58,603 bases of DNA from Akkermansia sp. (lineage in GTDB: Bacteria > Verrucomicrobiota > Verrucomicrobiia > Verrucomicrobiales > Akkermansiaceae), in NCBI GenBank assembly GCA_030525455.1, contig JAUNER010000013.1, positions 1 through 58,603 on the forward strand, given 5' to 3'. Shown here in pieces: positions 6,492 to 15,042 of this stretch. The notes below the pieces were generated by a model. That model was not told where the DNA came from and did no database searches. It worked only from the letters and a program-made list of their open reading frames with translations. How positions within the stretch are numbered: position 1 is the stretch's first letter; the number at the start of each line of letters is the position of its first letter. The position numbers and the translations under genes were made by a program.

Positions 6492-8771
6492 ATGAAGAAA
6501 CACATACTTTTAATGGTGGCTACGTTAGCCACATCTCCGCTTATGGCACAGGATGTACAACAGATAGCAAACACGTTGACCATGCCGGAGCTTAAGGCCG
6601 GGGCTAAAGTATTACCCATGCCAAAAGCGAGCGGTGCTTCTGTGAAATTGCTTGGGGCGGATTATCAGGAGTTGATTCAGCCAAATGGTAAGATTGCACC
6701 GGTGATAGAAGAAACTCCGGTGAATGTTTCTTTTAAGCTGACTGCACCCAATGGGAAAGAAGCTGTTTCTAAGGATTTTCGAGTGATGTTAAAACCCACG
6801 AGAACTGCGAAAGCTAATGTAAACCCCAAACCGAAAGTGATTCCGGAAATTTTACAGTGGAGAGGTTCTAATGGATTCGTTAAATTATCCCAAAAAGAGA
6901 CTTTCTGCTGTCCTAAATCATTAGAGGCTACCGTGCTTCGGGATTTGAAGGATGTCACGGGGCGGGAATTTGTTTCATCTGACGATGATGCCGGGGCAGG
7001 GATAGTTATAAAAGTTGTAAAAGATAAACATACTGAGCATTTAGGGCAAGAGGGGTATATATTGGGAATTAATAAAAAAAACATTATCATTCGTGCGGCG
7101 ACACCGGAAGGTGCATTTTGGGGGACACGAACACTTTTGCAAATGCTTCGCCAAAATGACCAACTTCCCTGTGGTACAGCCATAGACATTCCCCGTTATC
7201 AAGTACGCGGGTTTATGCTAGATATTGCTCGTACGCCATATCCTTTAAGTTATTTACGAGACGTTGTTCGTACGATGGCTTGGTATAAGATGAATGACTT
7301 ACATTTGGTAATTAATAACAACTACATCTTCCATGAAAATTACGTGGATGCAAAGATGGATCCATTTAAGGAATCGTATGCGGCATTTCGTTTGGAATCT
7401 AAGTACAAAGGTAAAGATGGTACGCCCCTAACGGCTAAAGACCTCTATTACACAAAGAAAGAGTTTGCGGAGTTTGTGAAGTATGCGAAGAGGTATCATG
7501 TGAATATTGTGCCGGAATTTGATACCCCCGGGCATGCTCTATCCTTTACGCGAGTGCGACCGGATTTAATTTACCAAGGTCCGATGGGGCATCATCAGAA
7601 ACGCCGATGTGAAATGCTCGATGCGGCAAATCCCGAGACTGTAAAATTTGTAGGCAATGTGCTGGATGAATATTTAGTAAAAGATGCAAGTAACGGATTG
7701 AAGCAGCCTGTGCTTGGTGATTGTGAGGTGATTCACGTTGGTGCCGATGAATTTTTTGGTGATAAGGAAGATTATCGCCGATATGCCAACGGAGTTCTGA
7801 CTCATGTCACTAAACGTGGTTATACCCCACGTATTTGGGGGTCATTGTGTGCTAAACCCGGGAAAACTCCCGTGCTGGTTAAGGGGGTGCAAATGAATCT
7901 TTGGAGTAAGGATTGGATGCGACCATGGCCGGCACTAAACCAGGGTTATGATGTCATCAATACGCATGATAGCATGCTTTATATTGTTCCATTTGCCAAC
8001 TATTACAGAATGGACAGAAATCATGCGAATATGTATCAAACATGGACACCGAATAAGATTGGTGCTGTTACTATTCCCTCTAGTCATCCTCAGTTAATCG
8101 GGGCAACTTTTGCTATTTGGAATGATATGATTGACCTGAAGCATAGTGGCTATGCCCCATACGACATTTGGGGGATTCTTTCCGGTTCAATTGATGTGCT
8201 AAGTCAGAAAATGTGGGGCAAAGAAAATGCTCCCATGACATTTGAACAACACCGCGAACTGGTAAAAACAATTGGTCATGCTCCCAATACCAATCCTTAT
8301 TACAAGTGGGAAAATGTGAAGCCTATTGACGTGAAGCCGACCTCTCTGCCAATGGCTCTGAATAAGCCGGCTTTGGGACCGAACTATCATGTGACAATGG
8401 AAGTAGAAATGTCAGCCGCTCCTGCCGGCAAGGAACAGGTTCTGCTCTCTGCACCTGAGGGGAAACTGCTTGCCACGATGGCAGATGGCACTATCGGCTT
8501 CCGTCGTGATGATGCGATGGAGTTCTCATTCGGGGCAAAGCTTCCTATCGGAAAGAAAGTTAAGCTCGAACTCATTGGGGCTCCGGAAAAAACTCGACTC
8601 TTGCTCGATGGTAAAGAAGCAGGAACGATGGTGCTAAAGAGCTTCCGAAATGCAGATGAGCAATTTAGGAATAGAACCAAAGGCCTGCGTTCTACATTTG
8701 TTCTTCCATTAAAAACCTTAGGTGAATCATTTAATGGTAAAGTACACTACTTCTCTGTAGTGCCTCAATAA
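6492..8771 (+). CDS. Secreted beta-N-acetylhexosaminidase, GH20
   Basis: 759 residues. A signal peptide (residues 1-20, cut near LMA-QD) sends it to the periplasm or outside. A GH20b domain lies at ~130-235 and the catalytic barrel at ~236-620, with [21 protein letters not shown] and the catalytic Asp-Glu pair in HVGADEFFG (419-420). The C-terminal ~130 residues look like a concanavalin/LamG-type jelly roll (LLLDGKEAG). GH20 enzymes remove terminal GlcNAc/GalNAc from glycans, using substrate-assisted catalysis. In a gut organism the likely substrates are mucin or other host glycans. It is a single gene with no operon partner. Confidence 0.92.
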   Translation: MKKHILLMVATLATSPLMAQDVQQIANTLTMPELKAGAKVLPMPKASGASVKLLGADYQELIQPNGKIAPVIEETPVNVSFKLTAPNGKEAVSKDFRVMLKPTRTAKANVNPKPKVIPEILQWRGSNGFVKLSQKETFCCPKSLEATVLRDLKDVTGREFVSSDDDAGAGIVIKVVKDKHTEHLGQEGYILGINKKNIIIRAATPEGAFWGTRTLLQMLRQNDQLPCGTAIDIPRYQVRGFMLDIARTPYPLSYLRDVVRTMAWYKMNDLHLVINNNYIFHENYVDAKMDPFKESYAAFRLESKYKGKDGTPLTAKDLYYTKKEFAEFVKYAKRYHVNIVPEFDTPGHALSFTRVRPDLIYQGPMGHHQKRRCEMLDAANPETVKFVGNVLDEYLVKDASNGLKQPVLGDCEVIHVGADEFFGDKEDYRRYANGVLTHVTKRGYTPRIWGSLCAKPGKTPVLVKGVQMNLWSKDWMRPWPALNQGYDVINTHDSMLYIVPFANYYRMDRNHANMYQTWTPNKIGAVTIPSSHPQLIGATFAIWNDMIDLKHSGYAPYDIWGILSGSIDVLSQKMWGKENAPMTFEQHRELVKTIGHAPNTNPYYKWENVKPIDVKPTSLPMALNKPALGPNYHVTMEVEMSAAPAGKEQVLLSAPEGKLLATMADGTIGFRRDDAMEFSFGAKLPIGKKVKLELIGAPEKTRLLLDGKEAGTMVLKSFRNADEQFRNRTKGLRSTFVLPLKTLGESFNGKVHYFSVVPQ

Positions 8772-9137
8772 TGGATTGGTTCTAATTCACTGGTGATTAG
8801 CCCTACCGCTCGTAGTTGTTCCGCTTTTCCCAAAAAGCGGAACTGCCACGAAGTGGCTAAACCAACAGAGGTGAGGACACAGAGGGGGAAAAGCAGAATG
8901 CCCTCCCTGCCGCGTAAGGAGTATTTGTCCATTTATTATCTTGGCTAGAAGGAGAGAATTCTTTTTTTTGCCTTACCTGTATTCTTTTTATTGTTAGTTG
9001 TTTTCTAAAATGAGTTTATAGTTGCGTTGTCTCTACGATGGTTAGCAGTATATTAATTCTGTACTGAAAGTTTAAGCGGCAATAGATGTTTTAGTGTTGC
9101 CGGGGGGGGTAATAAGGAGTTGTTTGGGGGGAGGAGC
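8772..9137. other. Intergenic region with two tandem hairpins
   Basis: GTTCCGCTTTT (8818-8828) pairs with AAAAGCGGAAC (8833-8843). GCCAC/GTGGC (8845-8857) follows at once. There is no U-tract, so it is an imperfect terminator, possibly an mRNA-stabilising or processing element after the GH20 gene. The rest holds G-runs near 9100-9132 and no gene. Confidence 0.45.
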
Positions 9138-9602
9138 TTATTTGGTAATAGTTACCGGAGTATAGACGGGGACGAGGTCAAAGATGTGGAGGATATCTTT
9201 GGGGGCTAGGCGAATGCAACCATGGGAAGCGGGAGTGCCTAGTAAATCTGTGCGGTTGGTGCCATGAAGGTAGATGTATCGCTCGTGTGTATTGTCATTG
9301 TGGGGTTCGGTGCCATCGAGCCAAAGGATGCGAGTGAGGATGTAGTCAGAGTTTTCATCCATGCCGGCAGGGATATCAGAGGGGTAGAGCCCGGCGATTT
9401 GGCGACTGATGAAAATGGCATTTTCCGGGGCTTGGTGACCGATTTTATCGGAGATGATAAATTTGCCGATTGGGGTTTTGCCGGAGCCCGGTTCACTCCC
9501 GATGCCGGCAGCACCGCTCGAAATGGGGCAGGTATAGAGGAGAGTGTGGTTTCTGTAAAGATAGAGAACTTGCTCGGATAAATTAATATGAAGGGTAATC
9601 AT
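9138..9602 (-). CDS. YkuD-type L,D-transpeptidase without a signal peptide
   Basis: 154 residues, almost only the YkuD catalytic domain. The signature YLHGTNR...TPASHGCIRL places the catalytic His at 113 and Cys at 129. These enzymes crosslink peptidoglycan or anchor proteins to it in the periplasm. No signal peptide is present, and the start is fixed by an ATGA overlap with the upstream phosphatase stop, so an upstream start is unlikely. Export may be non-classical, or the role may differ. It is last in a three-gene minus-strand run. Confidence 0.85.
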   Translation of the reverse strand: MITLHINLSEQVLYLYRNHTLLYTCPISSGAAGIGSEPGSGKTPIGKFIISDKIGHQAPENAIFISRQIAGLYPSDIPAGMDENSDYILTRILWLDGTEPHNDNTHERYIYLHGTNRTDLLGTPASHGCIRLAPKDILHIFDLVPVYTPVTITK

Positions 9603-10072
9603 GAGGGAGAAATGATGGGGCTTTCGAGGTGTGCGAGAATGCTCTGCAAGGCCGGGAGCATTTGCTGAAGAGTTTTTTGGTAAAGAGAAAGAGGCCCACC
9701 AAATGGGTCAGCGATGTCGGCAGAGTCTAGTAGGTAGGTGAGAAGGTGGATTTTGTCCTCATACTCTGGGAAATAAGCCAGTAAAATATCTCTGTGAGCA
9801 GAGGTCATGGTGTAGATATGTGTGGCTGTATCTATGAGCTGAGGCGAGAGGGCAGTGCTACGATGTGAGCTTAAATCAATGTGATGACGGCGTAAGGCTT
9901 CTAGGGTATGCTCAGAAGCGGTGTCGCCAGTCCAAGCGGAAATACCGGCAGATGAGATAACCCAGTCCGGGTGATTCTGAGCGGCTAATTGCCGGAAAAG
10001 CCCCTCAGCCATAGGGCTACGGCAAGTATTACCCGTGCAAACAAAGAGGATATGAGTAGGAGCAGACATCAT
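9599..10072 (-). CDS. Low-molecular-weight protein-tyrosine phosphatase
   Basis: 157 residues. The P-loop CTGNTCRSP gives nucleophile Cys12 and Arg18. The general acid sits in ADPFGG (Asp122). Family members dephosphorylate protein tyrosines, often of polysaccharide-export kinases (Wzb/Etp type), or arginine phosphate. Its stop overlaps the L,D-transpeptidase start, and its own start overlaps the upstream CHASE2-like gene, so the three are co-translated. Confidence 0.9.
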   Translation of the reverse strand: MMSAPTHILFVCTGNTCRSPMAEGLFRQLAAQNHPDWVISSAGISAWTGDTASEHTLEALRRHHIDLSSHRSTALSPQLIDTATHIYTMTSAHRDILLAYFPEYEDKIHLLTYLLDSADIADPFGGPLSLYQKTLQQMLPALQSILAHLESPIISPS

Positions 10073-11508
10073 GAATGAGGAGAGTTTGAGTGAGGGATAG
10101 GGATTTCGTTGGGTTCTTGGTAAATTTCTTCTGAGGCTAAGCGGGGGGAGGTGGTGGAATCATCGTCAGAAGATGAGTCTTGATTATCTGAGGCAGAGAA
10201 TTTAAACCAAGGAAGAAAAGTGCCGAAAAGAGCGATAAAAATAATGGCAAAAAGCGGGGTTTGTAACTGGAACCATAATTGGTGAGTTTCTAAAAGGAAA
10301 TAGGCAAGCACCAAAACCCCAACAGCAGAGCCCCCCCAAGTCAGAAGCCTACCCCATGTGCCGAAGCGAAGAGCCCATAGACCAATGAGTAAAACATCGA
10401 TTAAAATAATTATTTCTGCCCAGAATGGAGCGGCAGAAATTTCGATAGGTGGCAGTGGGCTTAGCCCGGCCATGATGGTTCTGGTACTCATGGCTTGGTG
10501 AATGAGCCCGGCATCTACGGAGTCAGCAGAAGTGAAAGGCTCTGAGATAAAAACGGCATCTGATTCCTGACACAACTTGCGAATAATCGGGTTTGCTTGC
10601 TGAGGTAAGCCAGGGATGTTATTGACAATAACATCATCGGTAGCAAGAATCGTAGGGGCGGTATTTGCCGGGGTTTCGGCTCGTGCCAGGGTGTCTAATG
10701 GAATAACTCGTTTATCGCCTAAAATCAATTTATTGTCTGCCGTGAGGTGTACAGCCCGGGGGGAGAGCTCCAGGGCGTTAAGAGCGGCGATGAGAGGGAG
10801 AGTTGGCAAGAGCTTATCACCCCAGCGGACGAGCAGAGGAAGAGTGCGGAAAGTGTGTTTTGGATGAAACAGTGGATTGTTTTCTACAATAGAAGCCGCG
10901 ATGTTAAGTTCCGGGAAAGAAAGTTCAGAGGCGGAAGAAACTAATTTATCTGCACGAGGGAATAGAGAAAAATCTGCCTTTATATTCTCTGCCGGGATGC
11001 ACCATTGTTTGAGGCTTGGGGGAAGCTCCTCTTGGCGAATCGACTCACTCATTGGTAAGGCCAGCAAGTGTGAGTGGAAGCGAGAAAATTCGTAGGTAAA
11101 CGCAGATTTGACAATGTTGTCCGGCTCAGGCGACCAAGAAAATGGGGCAGAGATGTAAATGTGCTTTGCCCCATGCAGATGCAGTTGATATAAAAGCACC
11201 GCATAGTCCATAGGGGAAGGGGGATGATGAGCAAAACTCGCCAAGGTTGAGCTTTTATGAAGAGAAATAATGGGGAGAGGTGCACTCTGTCCATCATTGG
11301 CAAATTTCAATGGTTGTAGGATGAGTTGAGATTTTTCATTAATTCCTTCGGAATGCAGAGCATCGTAGTTAGGGGCAAATAGAGAAGTAGCTAAGCATTC
11401 GTAAAAAGCCACAGTAGGGGACACTAGGTAGCCGGCAACTAAAAGAGCCAGCCCTAGCACAAGATGAAAGAGAGCAGGATAGAGAAGAATCTTAGCAGTT
11501 AGTTTCAT
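10069..11508 (-). CDS. CHASE2-like membrane protein without an output domain
   Basis: 479 residues. One N-terminal membrane segment (~8-32) is followed by a large extracytoplasmic region with CHASE2-like features (HLHGAKHIYISAPFSW; TLPLLVRWGDKLLPTLPL; VIPLD; INNIPG-type end). Three membrane segments follow near ~360-430, then a short acidic, Ser-rich cytoplasmic tail. CHASE2 domains are extracellular sensors usually fused to kinase, cyclase or phosphatase outputs. None is fused here, so signalling would need a partner, perhaps the co-translated tyrosine phosphatase. The CHASE2 call is by pattern, not by search. Confidence 0.6.
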   Translation of the reverse strand: MKLTAKILLYPALFHLVLGLALLVAGYLVSPTVAFYECLATSLFAPNYDALHSEGINEKSQLILQPLKFANDGQSAPLPIISLHKSSTLASFAHHPPSPMDYAVLLYQLHLHGAKHIYISAPFSWSPEPDNIVKSAFTYEFSRFHSHLLALPMSESIRQEELPPSLKQWCIPAENIKADFSLFPRADKLVSSASELSFPELNIAASIVENNPLFHPKHTFRTLPLLVRWGDKLLPTLPLIAALNALELSPRAVHLTADNKLILGDKRVIPLDTLARAETPANTAPTILATDDVIVNNIPGLPQQANPIIRKLCQESDAVFISEPFTSADSVDAGLIHQAMSTRTIMAGLSPLPPIEISAAPFWAEIIILIDVLLIGLWALRFGTWGRLLTWGGSAVGVLVLAYFLLETHQLWFQLQTPLFAIIFIALFGTFLPWFKFSASDNQDSSSDDDSTTSPRLASEEIYQEPNEIPIPHSNSPHS

Positions 11509-11521
11509 GAAGTGATCAAGA

Positions 11522-12457
11522 TTAGGTTTTTAACAGTGGGCTTAAACATTCGGCAAGGGGAGAGTGGGGAATAAGTCTTTGTAAATGAGATAAAGCCGCA
11601 GGGATTTGGTTTAGATACCATGCATTGCCTTTGTTATAACCAATGTTGGCAAAGGCACCTAGCATTTGCATCACACGCTGGAGGGCACAGGCCGTGAAAA
11701 CGTCTGAATCGAGGGGCGAGCCGGTAATGGACTGCCAGTCTGAGATTAAGTCATTGATGCAGGAATCTGATAATTGCGGATAAGCATCGAATACTAATGA
11801 GGCGAGGTCGTATTCCGGCCGCCCCAGCCGCATCCCTTGAAAATCAATAAGCCATGTGTGTCCTTGATAAATGTGGATGTTTTGAGACTGGCAATCGCGG
11901 TGTACTAATGAGCGAGGGAGTTTGCTTAGTGATTTGGCTAAGTGGAGGGGAGCCGAATGGTCTAGGAATTTCTGAGACGATATATGTAAATGAGTACCAA
12001 GAAAATGTTCGGCAAAATACGCTTGCTCCCAGCGATAAAGGCCAAAATCAAAGTCAGGTTGAAGAGCAAATTCCGTAGGAACAGGACAGGAATGTAAACG
12101 GTGAACTTGTTCCATAGCCCTGCGGTAGCGTTGGCGTAGAGATGACCAATCTTCTGAGCAGTAAGATAAAAGGTTTGAGTCGCCTAAATCTTCAACTAGG
12201 GCTAGACCACACCCCGGAGCGGTAACTTTATGAGCAAGGATGGACGGTACATTAACAGCATGATTTTTCAAATACTGAGCTACCGGAACAAAGCTATCGT
12301 TATCCGGGCGTTCATTTGTCCAAGCGACGCCAATAATAGTAGAATCATCAATATGAAAGCGAACAATGCACCTGCCGGAAGCCCCATTGGTCACTGTCTG
12401 AACAGACGTGGGGGCTTGGTGAAAAAATTGCTCGGCAAATGCGACTAATGCTTCCAT
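11522..12457 (-). CDS. APH-fold phosphotransferase, AmgK/COG3178-like
   Basis: ~311 residues. Kinase-fold motifs are LVHRDCQSQNIHI (Brenner motif, catalytic Asp) and LIDFQGMRLGRPEYDLASL (metal-binding Asp), typical of the APH/COG3178 group. AmgK-type members phosphorylate MurNAc/GlcNAc at C1 in cell-wall sugar recycling; others act on choline or aminoglycosides. The neighbouring cell-wall enzyme (L,D-transpeptidase) fits a sugar-kinase role, but the substrate is not shown by the sequence. I chose the ATG at 12457. The frame is open to a GTG at 12505 inside a G-run, which is a poorer start. Confidence 0.7.
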   Translation of the reverse strand: MEALVAFAEQFFHQAPTSVQTVTNGASGRCIVRFHIDDSTIIGVAWTNERPDNDSFVPVAQYLKNHAVNVPSILAHKVTAPGCGLALVEDLGDSNLLSYCSEDWSSLRQRYRRAMEQVHRLHSCPVPTEFALQPDFDFGLYRWEQAYFAEHFLGTHLHISSQKFLDHSAPLHLAKSLSKLPRSLVHRDCQSQNIHIYQGHTWLIDFQGMRLGRPEYDLASLVFDAYPQLSDSCINDLISDWQSITGSPLDSDVFTACALQRVMQMLGAFANIGYNKGNAWYLNQIPAALSHLQRLIPHSPLAECLSPLLKT

Positions 12458-12570
12458 TTCTTTTTCTGCGTATGAAAGGTGGAGGGATAAGAATGAGCCC
12501 CCCACTTTCTCATATTATGACAAGGCAGAAATCGCCTAAGACTGAGAAAAGAGGGGGGGGAGAAAAGAAA

Positions 12571-13800
12571 TTAAAGAGATGATGGGAATTTATGGTCCTC
12601 GCCATAACCATAATTCTCAACAACGTAGTCAACGTCTTTGTCGCCACGACCGGAACAACAGGCAAGGATAGCACCGCCTTTGTTTTCCTGTGCCCAGCGC
12701 ATAGCGTATGCAATAGCGTGTGAGCTTTCTAAGGCAGGAATGATGCCCTCATAGCGAGAAAGCTTGAAGAATGCATCAACGGCTTCCTCGTCGCTGACGG
12801 TGGTGTAATTGACACGGCCGATATCGTGTAAATAGGCGTGCTCCGGTCCGACAGAAGGATAGTCTAGCCCACTGGCAATAGAATGAACCGGAGCTGCATT
12901 TCCCTCATTGTCTTGGAGCATGATGCTTTCAAAGCCGTGAAGAATGCCCTTAGAACCAAAGCAAATTGAGGCAGAGTGATCGCCTAAATTCGGACCTTTA
13001 CCGAGAGGCTCAACCCCATAAATATCTAATGGGTCACCTAGGAAAGCGGTAAACATCCCCATAGCATTACTACCCCCACCCACACAAGCACAGACGGCGT
13101 CCGGCAGAATTCCGGTCATATCCATAAACTGTTCGCGAGCTTCCACACCAATGCAGGTTTGGAAATCACGCACCATTTGTGGGAATGGATGTGGACCTAC
13201 AACTGTACCAATGCAGTAAATGGAATCTTTGTAATTTTTTGCGTATGATTCGAAAGCAGAGTCTACGGCTTCTTTTAAGCATTGTCCACCGGTGGTAACA
13301 GGAACGACCTTGGCACCGAGGATTTTCATGCGAGTGACGTTTGGGGCTTGTTTAGCAATGTCGAGTGCCCCCATGTGAATTTCGCATTCCAGCCCGAAGA
13401 AAGCTGCGGCTGTGGCAAGAGCCACGCCATGTTGACCGGCCCCGGTCTCAGCAATGATGCGTTTTTTACCCATGTATTTGGCTAGTAAGCCTTCGCCCAT
13501 GCAGTGGTTTAGCTTATGAGCACCGGTGTGGTTTAGGTCTTCTCTCTTAAGGTAAATCTGAGATGTTCCTAAATAACGAGATAGGCGTTCGCAATGATAA
13601 ACAGGAGTAGGGCGCCCCTGGAATTGCTTGCGAATGCGGCGCAGCTCGTTAATAAATTGTGCAGAGTGAGCAATGGTTTGGTATGCTTCTGTAATTTCTT
13701 CAAAAGCAGGGACTAATTCGTCCGGTAGATAAACACCGCCATATTCGCCAAAGCGACCATTTTTGTCAGGAAAATTTCTTAAATAAGTATGAAGATCCAT
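12571..13800 (-). CDS. trpB: Tryptophan synthase beta chain
   Basis: 409 residues, normal for TrpB1. It makes L-tryptophan from indole and serine using PLP. The PLP lysine is in [14 protein letters not shown] (usual form HTGAHKINN), with [18 protein letters not shown] and the CCSGRGDKD phosphate-binding end. The N-terminus [17 protein letters not shown] is diagnostic. No trpA or other trp gene is next to it. Two hairpins sit just upstream of the start. Confidence 0.95.
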   Translation of the reverse strand: MDLHTYLRNFPDKNGRFGEYGGVYLPDELVPAFEEITEAYQTIAHSAQFINELRRIRKQFQGRPTPVYHCERLSRYLGTSQIYLKREDLNHTGAHKLNHCMGEGLLAKYMGKKRIIAETGAGQHGVALATAAAFFGLECEIHMGALDIAKQAPNVTRMKILGAKVVPVTTGGQCLKEAVDSAFESYAKNYKDSIYCIGTVVGPHPFPQMVRDFQTCIGVEAREQFMDMTGILPDAVCACVGGGSNAMGMFTAFLGDPLDIYGVEPLGKGPNLGDHSASICFGSKGILHGFESIMLQDNEGNAAPVHSIASGLDYPSVGPEHAYLHDIGRVNYTTVSDEEAVDAFFKLSRYEGIIPALESSHAIAYAMRWAQENKGGAILACCSGRGDKDVDYVVENYGYGEDHKFPSSL

Positions 13801-13811
13801 AATTCTTTTTC

Positions 13812-13872
13812 TTAGCCACGAAAATCTATCACGTTCAGTTGGCTAAATCAAAGTAAAGTCATTAGAATGACT
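13812..13872 (-). promoter_or_regulatory. Two hairpins in the trpB leader
   Basis: On the message, AGTCATT/AATGACT (13872-13857) is followed by TTAGCCA (13846-13840) pairing with TGGCTAA (13818-13812), which ends 11 bases before the ATG. The second stem could occlude ribosome access. No Trp-rich leader peptide and no U-tract are visible, so classic attenuation is not supported. Confidence 0.35.
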
Positions 13873-13946
13873 GAGTTTTTCTGTGATGACTTGCGGTGGG
13901 TGGGGCTTTGATGGCTCACCACAAACATAGGTTACACTTTTGCCCG

Positions 13947-13985
13947 AAAAAAAAGAGCAATGGTGTAAAAACCATTGCTCTTTTT
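13947..13985. terminator. Terminator after marR
   Basis: GAGCAATGGT (13955-13964) pairs with ACCATTGCTC (13971-13980), flanked by A8 and T5. On the minus strand it gives a stem plus U-run just after the marR stop at 14007. It could also work on the plus strand. Confidence 0.85.
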
Positions 13986-14006
13986 AGTTAGAAGTTGTTT
14001 TCTGAT

Positions 14007-14441
14007 TTAGATTAAACGACGTTTTTTAATGGAACGTTCCGTGGCTTGAATCGTTTGACGTGAGTCTGTATCTGCTTCGGCCATTAGGGCAGAAAGGTCG
14101 CGTACGATGTTTTTTCGCATACGGTCTACTAATTGGCGACCTTCTTTGGTGATGGTTACCATGATTTTTCGGCGGTCTTTTGCCGCATTTGTCCGTGTCA
14201 GATACCCCATCTCTTGCAGTTTGTCTACCATACCGGTTGCAGCTGCTGTGGAGTGCCCCATCTTTTGAGCAATGCTAGACATGCTCAAAAATTCTTCACT
14301 TGCCAAATAGGTCAATAAGAAAAATTGGGGGTAGGAGACCTTGCCTTCATTCAGCTCCGGTGAGAGGTTGAGTATGCAGGAGCGCTGAGTTAACAACACG
14401 AAATCTGCCAGTTTGTTTGCTTCTTCTGTGATTGTGTTCAT
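14007..14441 (-). CDS. MarR-family transcriptional regulator
   Basis: 144 residues. A winged helix lies at ~45-105: SSIAQKMGHSTAAATGMVDKL is the recognition region, followed by the DRRKIMVTITKEGR wing typical of MarR. MarR proteins are dimeric repressors released by small ligands. Its upstream region is shared with the divergent opp operon and contains a palindrome (14685-14706), a natural place for its operator. The start ATG is preceded by only a weak AAGAAG. Confidence 0.9.
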   Translation of the reverse strand: MNTITEEANKLADFVLLTQRSCILNLSPELNEGKVSYPQFFLLTYLASEEFLSMSSIAQKMGHSTAAATGMVDKLQEMGYLTRTNAAKDRRKIMVTITKEGRQLVDRMRKNIVRDLSALMAEADTDSRQTIQATERSIKKRRLI

Positions 14442-14480
14442 ACTTCTTTTTTTGGGTCTGATTCCCCCTGTGCATCGGGT

Positions 14481-14498
14481 GCCGACTCCTCCGTCGGC
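14481..14498 (-). promoter_or_regulatory. Hairpin with Shine-Dalgarno-like loop in the marR leader
   Basis: On the message GCCGAC-GGAGGA-GTCGGC forms a perfect 6-bp hairpin with GGAGGA in the loop, ~45 bases before the marR ATG. An out-of-frame ATG at 14475 follows 11 bases later and opens a basic 42-residue frame (to 14347) overlapping marR, which could be a leader peptide. Confidence 0.3.
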
Positions 14499-14614
14499 GG
14501 TTCAGCTAGACTACTATTTCTTCGTTGCCTCGGCAAGCCAAAATGTCAATTTTTCTTTAATTTTTACTTCTGTCGATATTTTGAGTTAGGTAGATAGTTG
14601 TGGCTAATTCCTTG

Positions 14615-14657
14615 AATGTGAATAGAATGTGTTTGGAGTGTGAACTCAATGTGAATA
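14615..14657. repeat. Direct repeats in the marR-opp intergenic region
   Basis: AATGTGAATA occurs at 14615-14624 and at 14648-14657, 33 bases apart (about three helical turns), with a degenerate GTGTG-containing segment between. This is a possible tandem protein-binding site. Confidence 0.35.
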
Positions 14658-14684
14658 AGGTGTAAAAAAGTAGTAAAAATACCT

Positions 14685-14706
14685 AATATTCAGATATCTG
14701 ATATTT
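14685..14706. promoter_or_regulatory. Candidate MarR operator palindrome
   Basis: The sequence is near-palindromic around AGATATCT: CAGATATCTG (14691-14700) is perfect and the flanking arms match except at one position. A second imperfect repeat (GATATT...GATATC) follows. Length and position between divergent marR and opp fit a MarR-type operator. Confidence 0.4.
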
Positions 14707-15042
14707 GGGATATCGAGACAGAGGTGAATAGGGCATTTTTGCGGTCAAAAATTGCATCTCATTCGTCATAACTAAAAACAAGAATGGAAAGAAAAGGGGG
14801 GGATAAAGCACGAAAAAAAACGTGAGAAAAGAAGTGCAAAAAAGGTGGGATTTTTCCCAAAAAACACCCCCATAGAAAGCTAAATCTTTGCGATGACCGT
14901 GCCGAAAAGCATGATGATAGTATCCCTGTAGGCAAAGAGAAAATGATGGTACAAAGAAAAACAGAAATGGTGACGTGATAATCCCTCTAGAAAGAAGTAG
15001 GAAGGCTTGCAGAAGAGGGAAAAAACTGAGAGAATCAAGCCC

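Larger units (their letters stand above)
14442..15042. other. 600-base divergent regulatory region between marR and opp
   Basis: Apart from the hairpin, repeats and palindrome listed separately, it is AT-rich and purine-rich toward 14770-14880 and holds no convincing gene. Confidence 0.5.

Noticed and set aside
12457..12505. GTG start for the AmgK-like kinase
   Set aside because: It sits in a G-run and adds a tail unlike the family N-terminus; the internal ATG at 12457 fits better.
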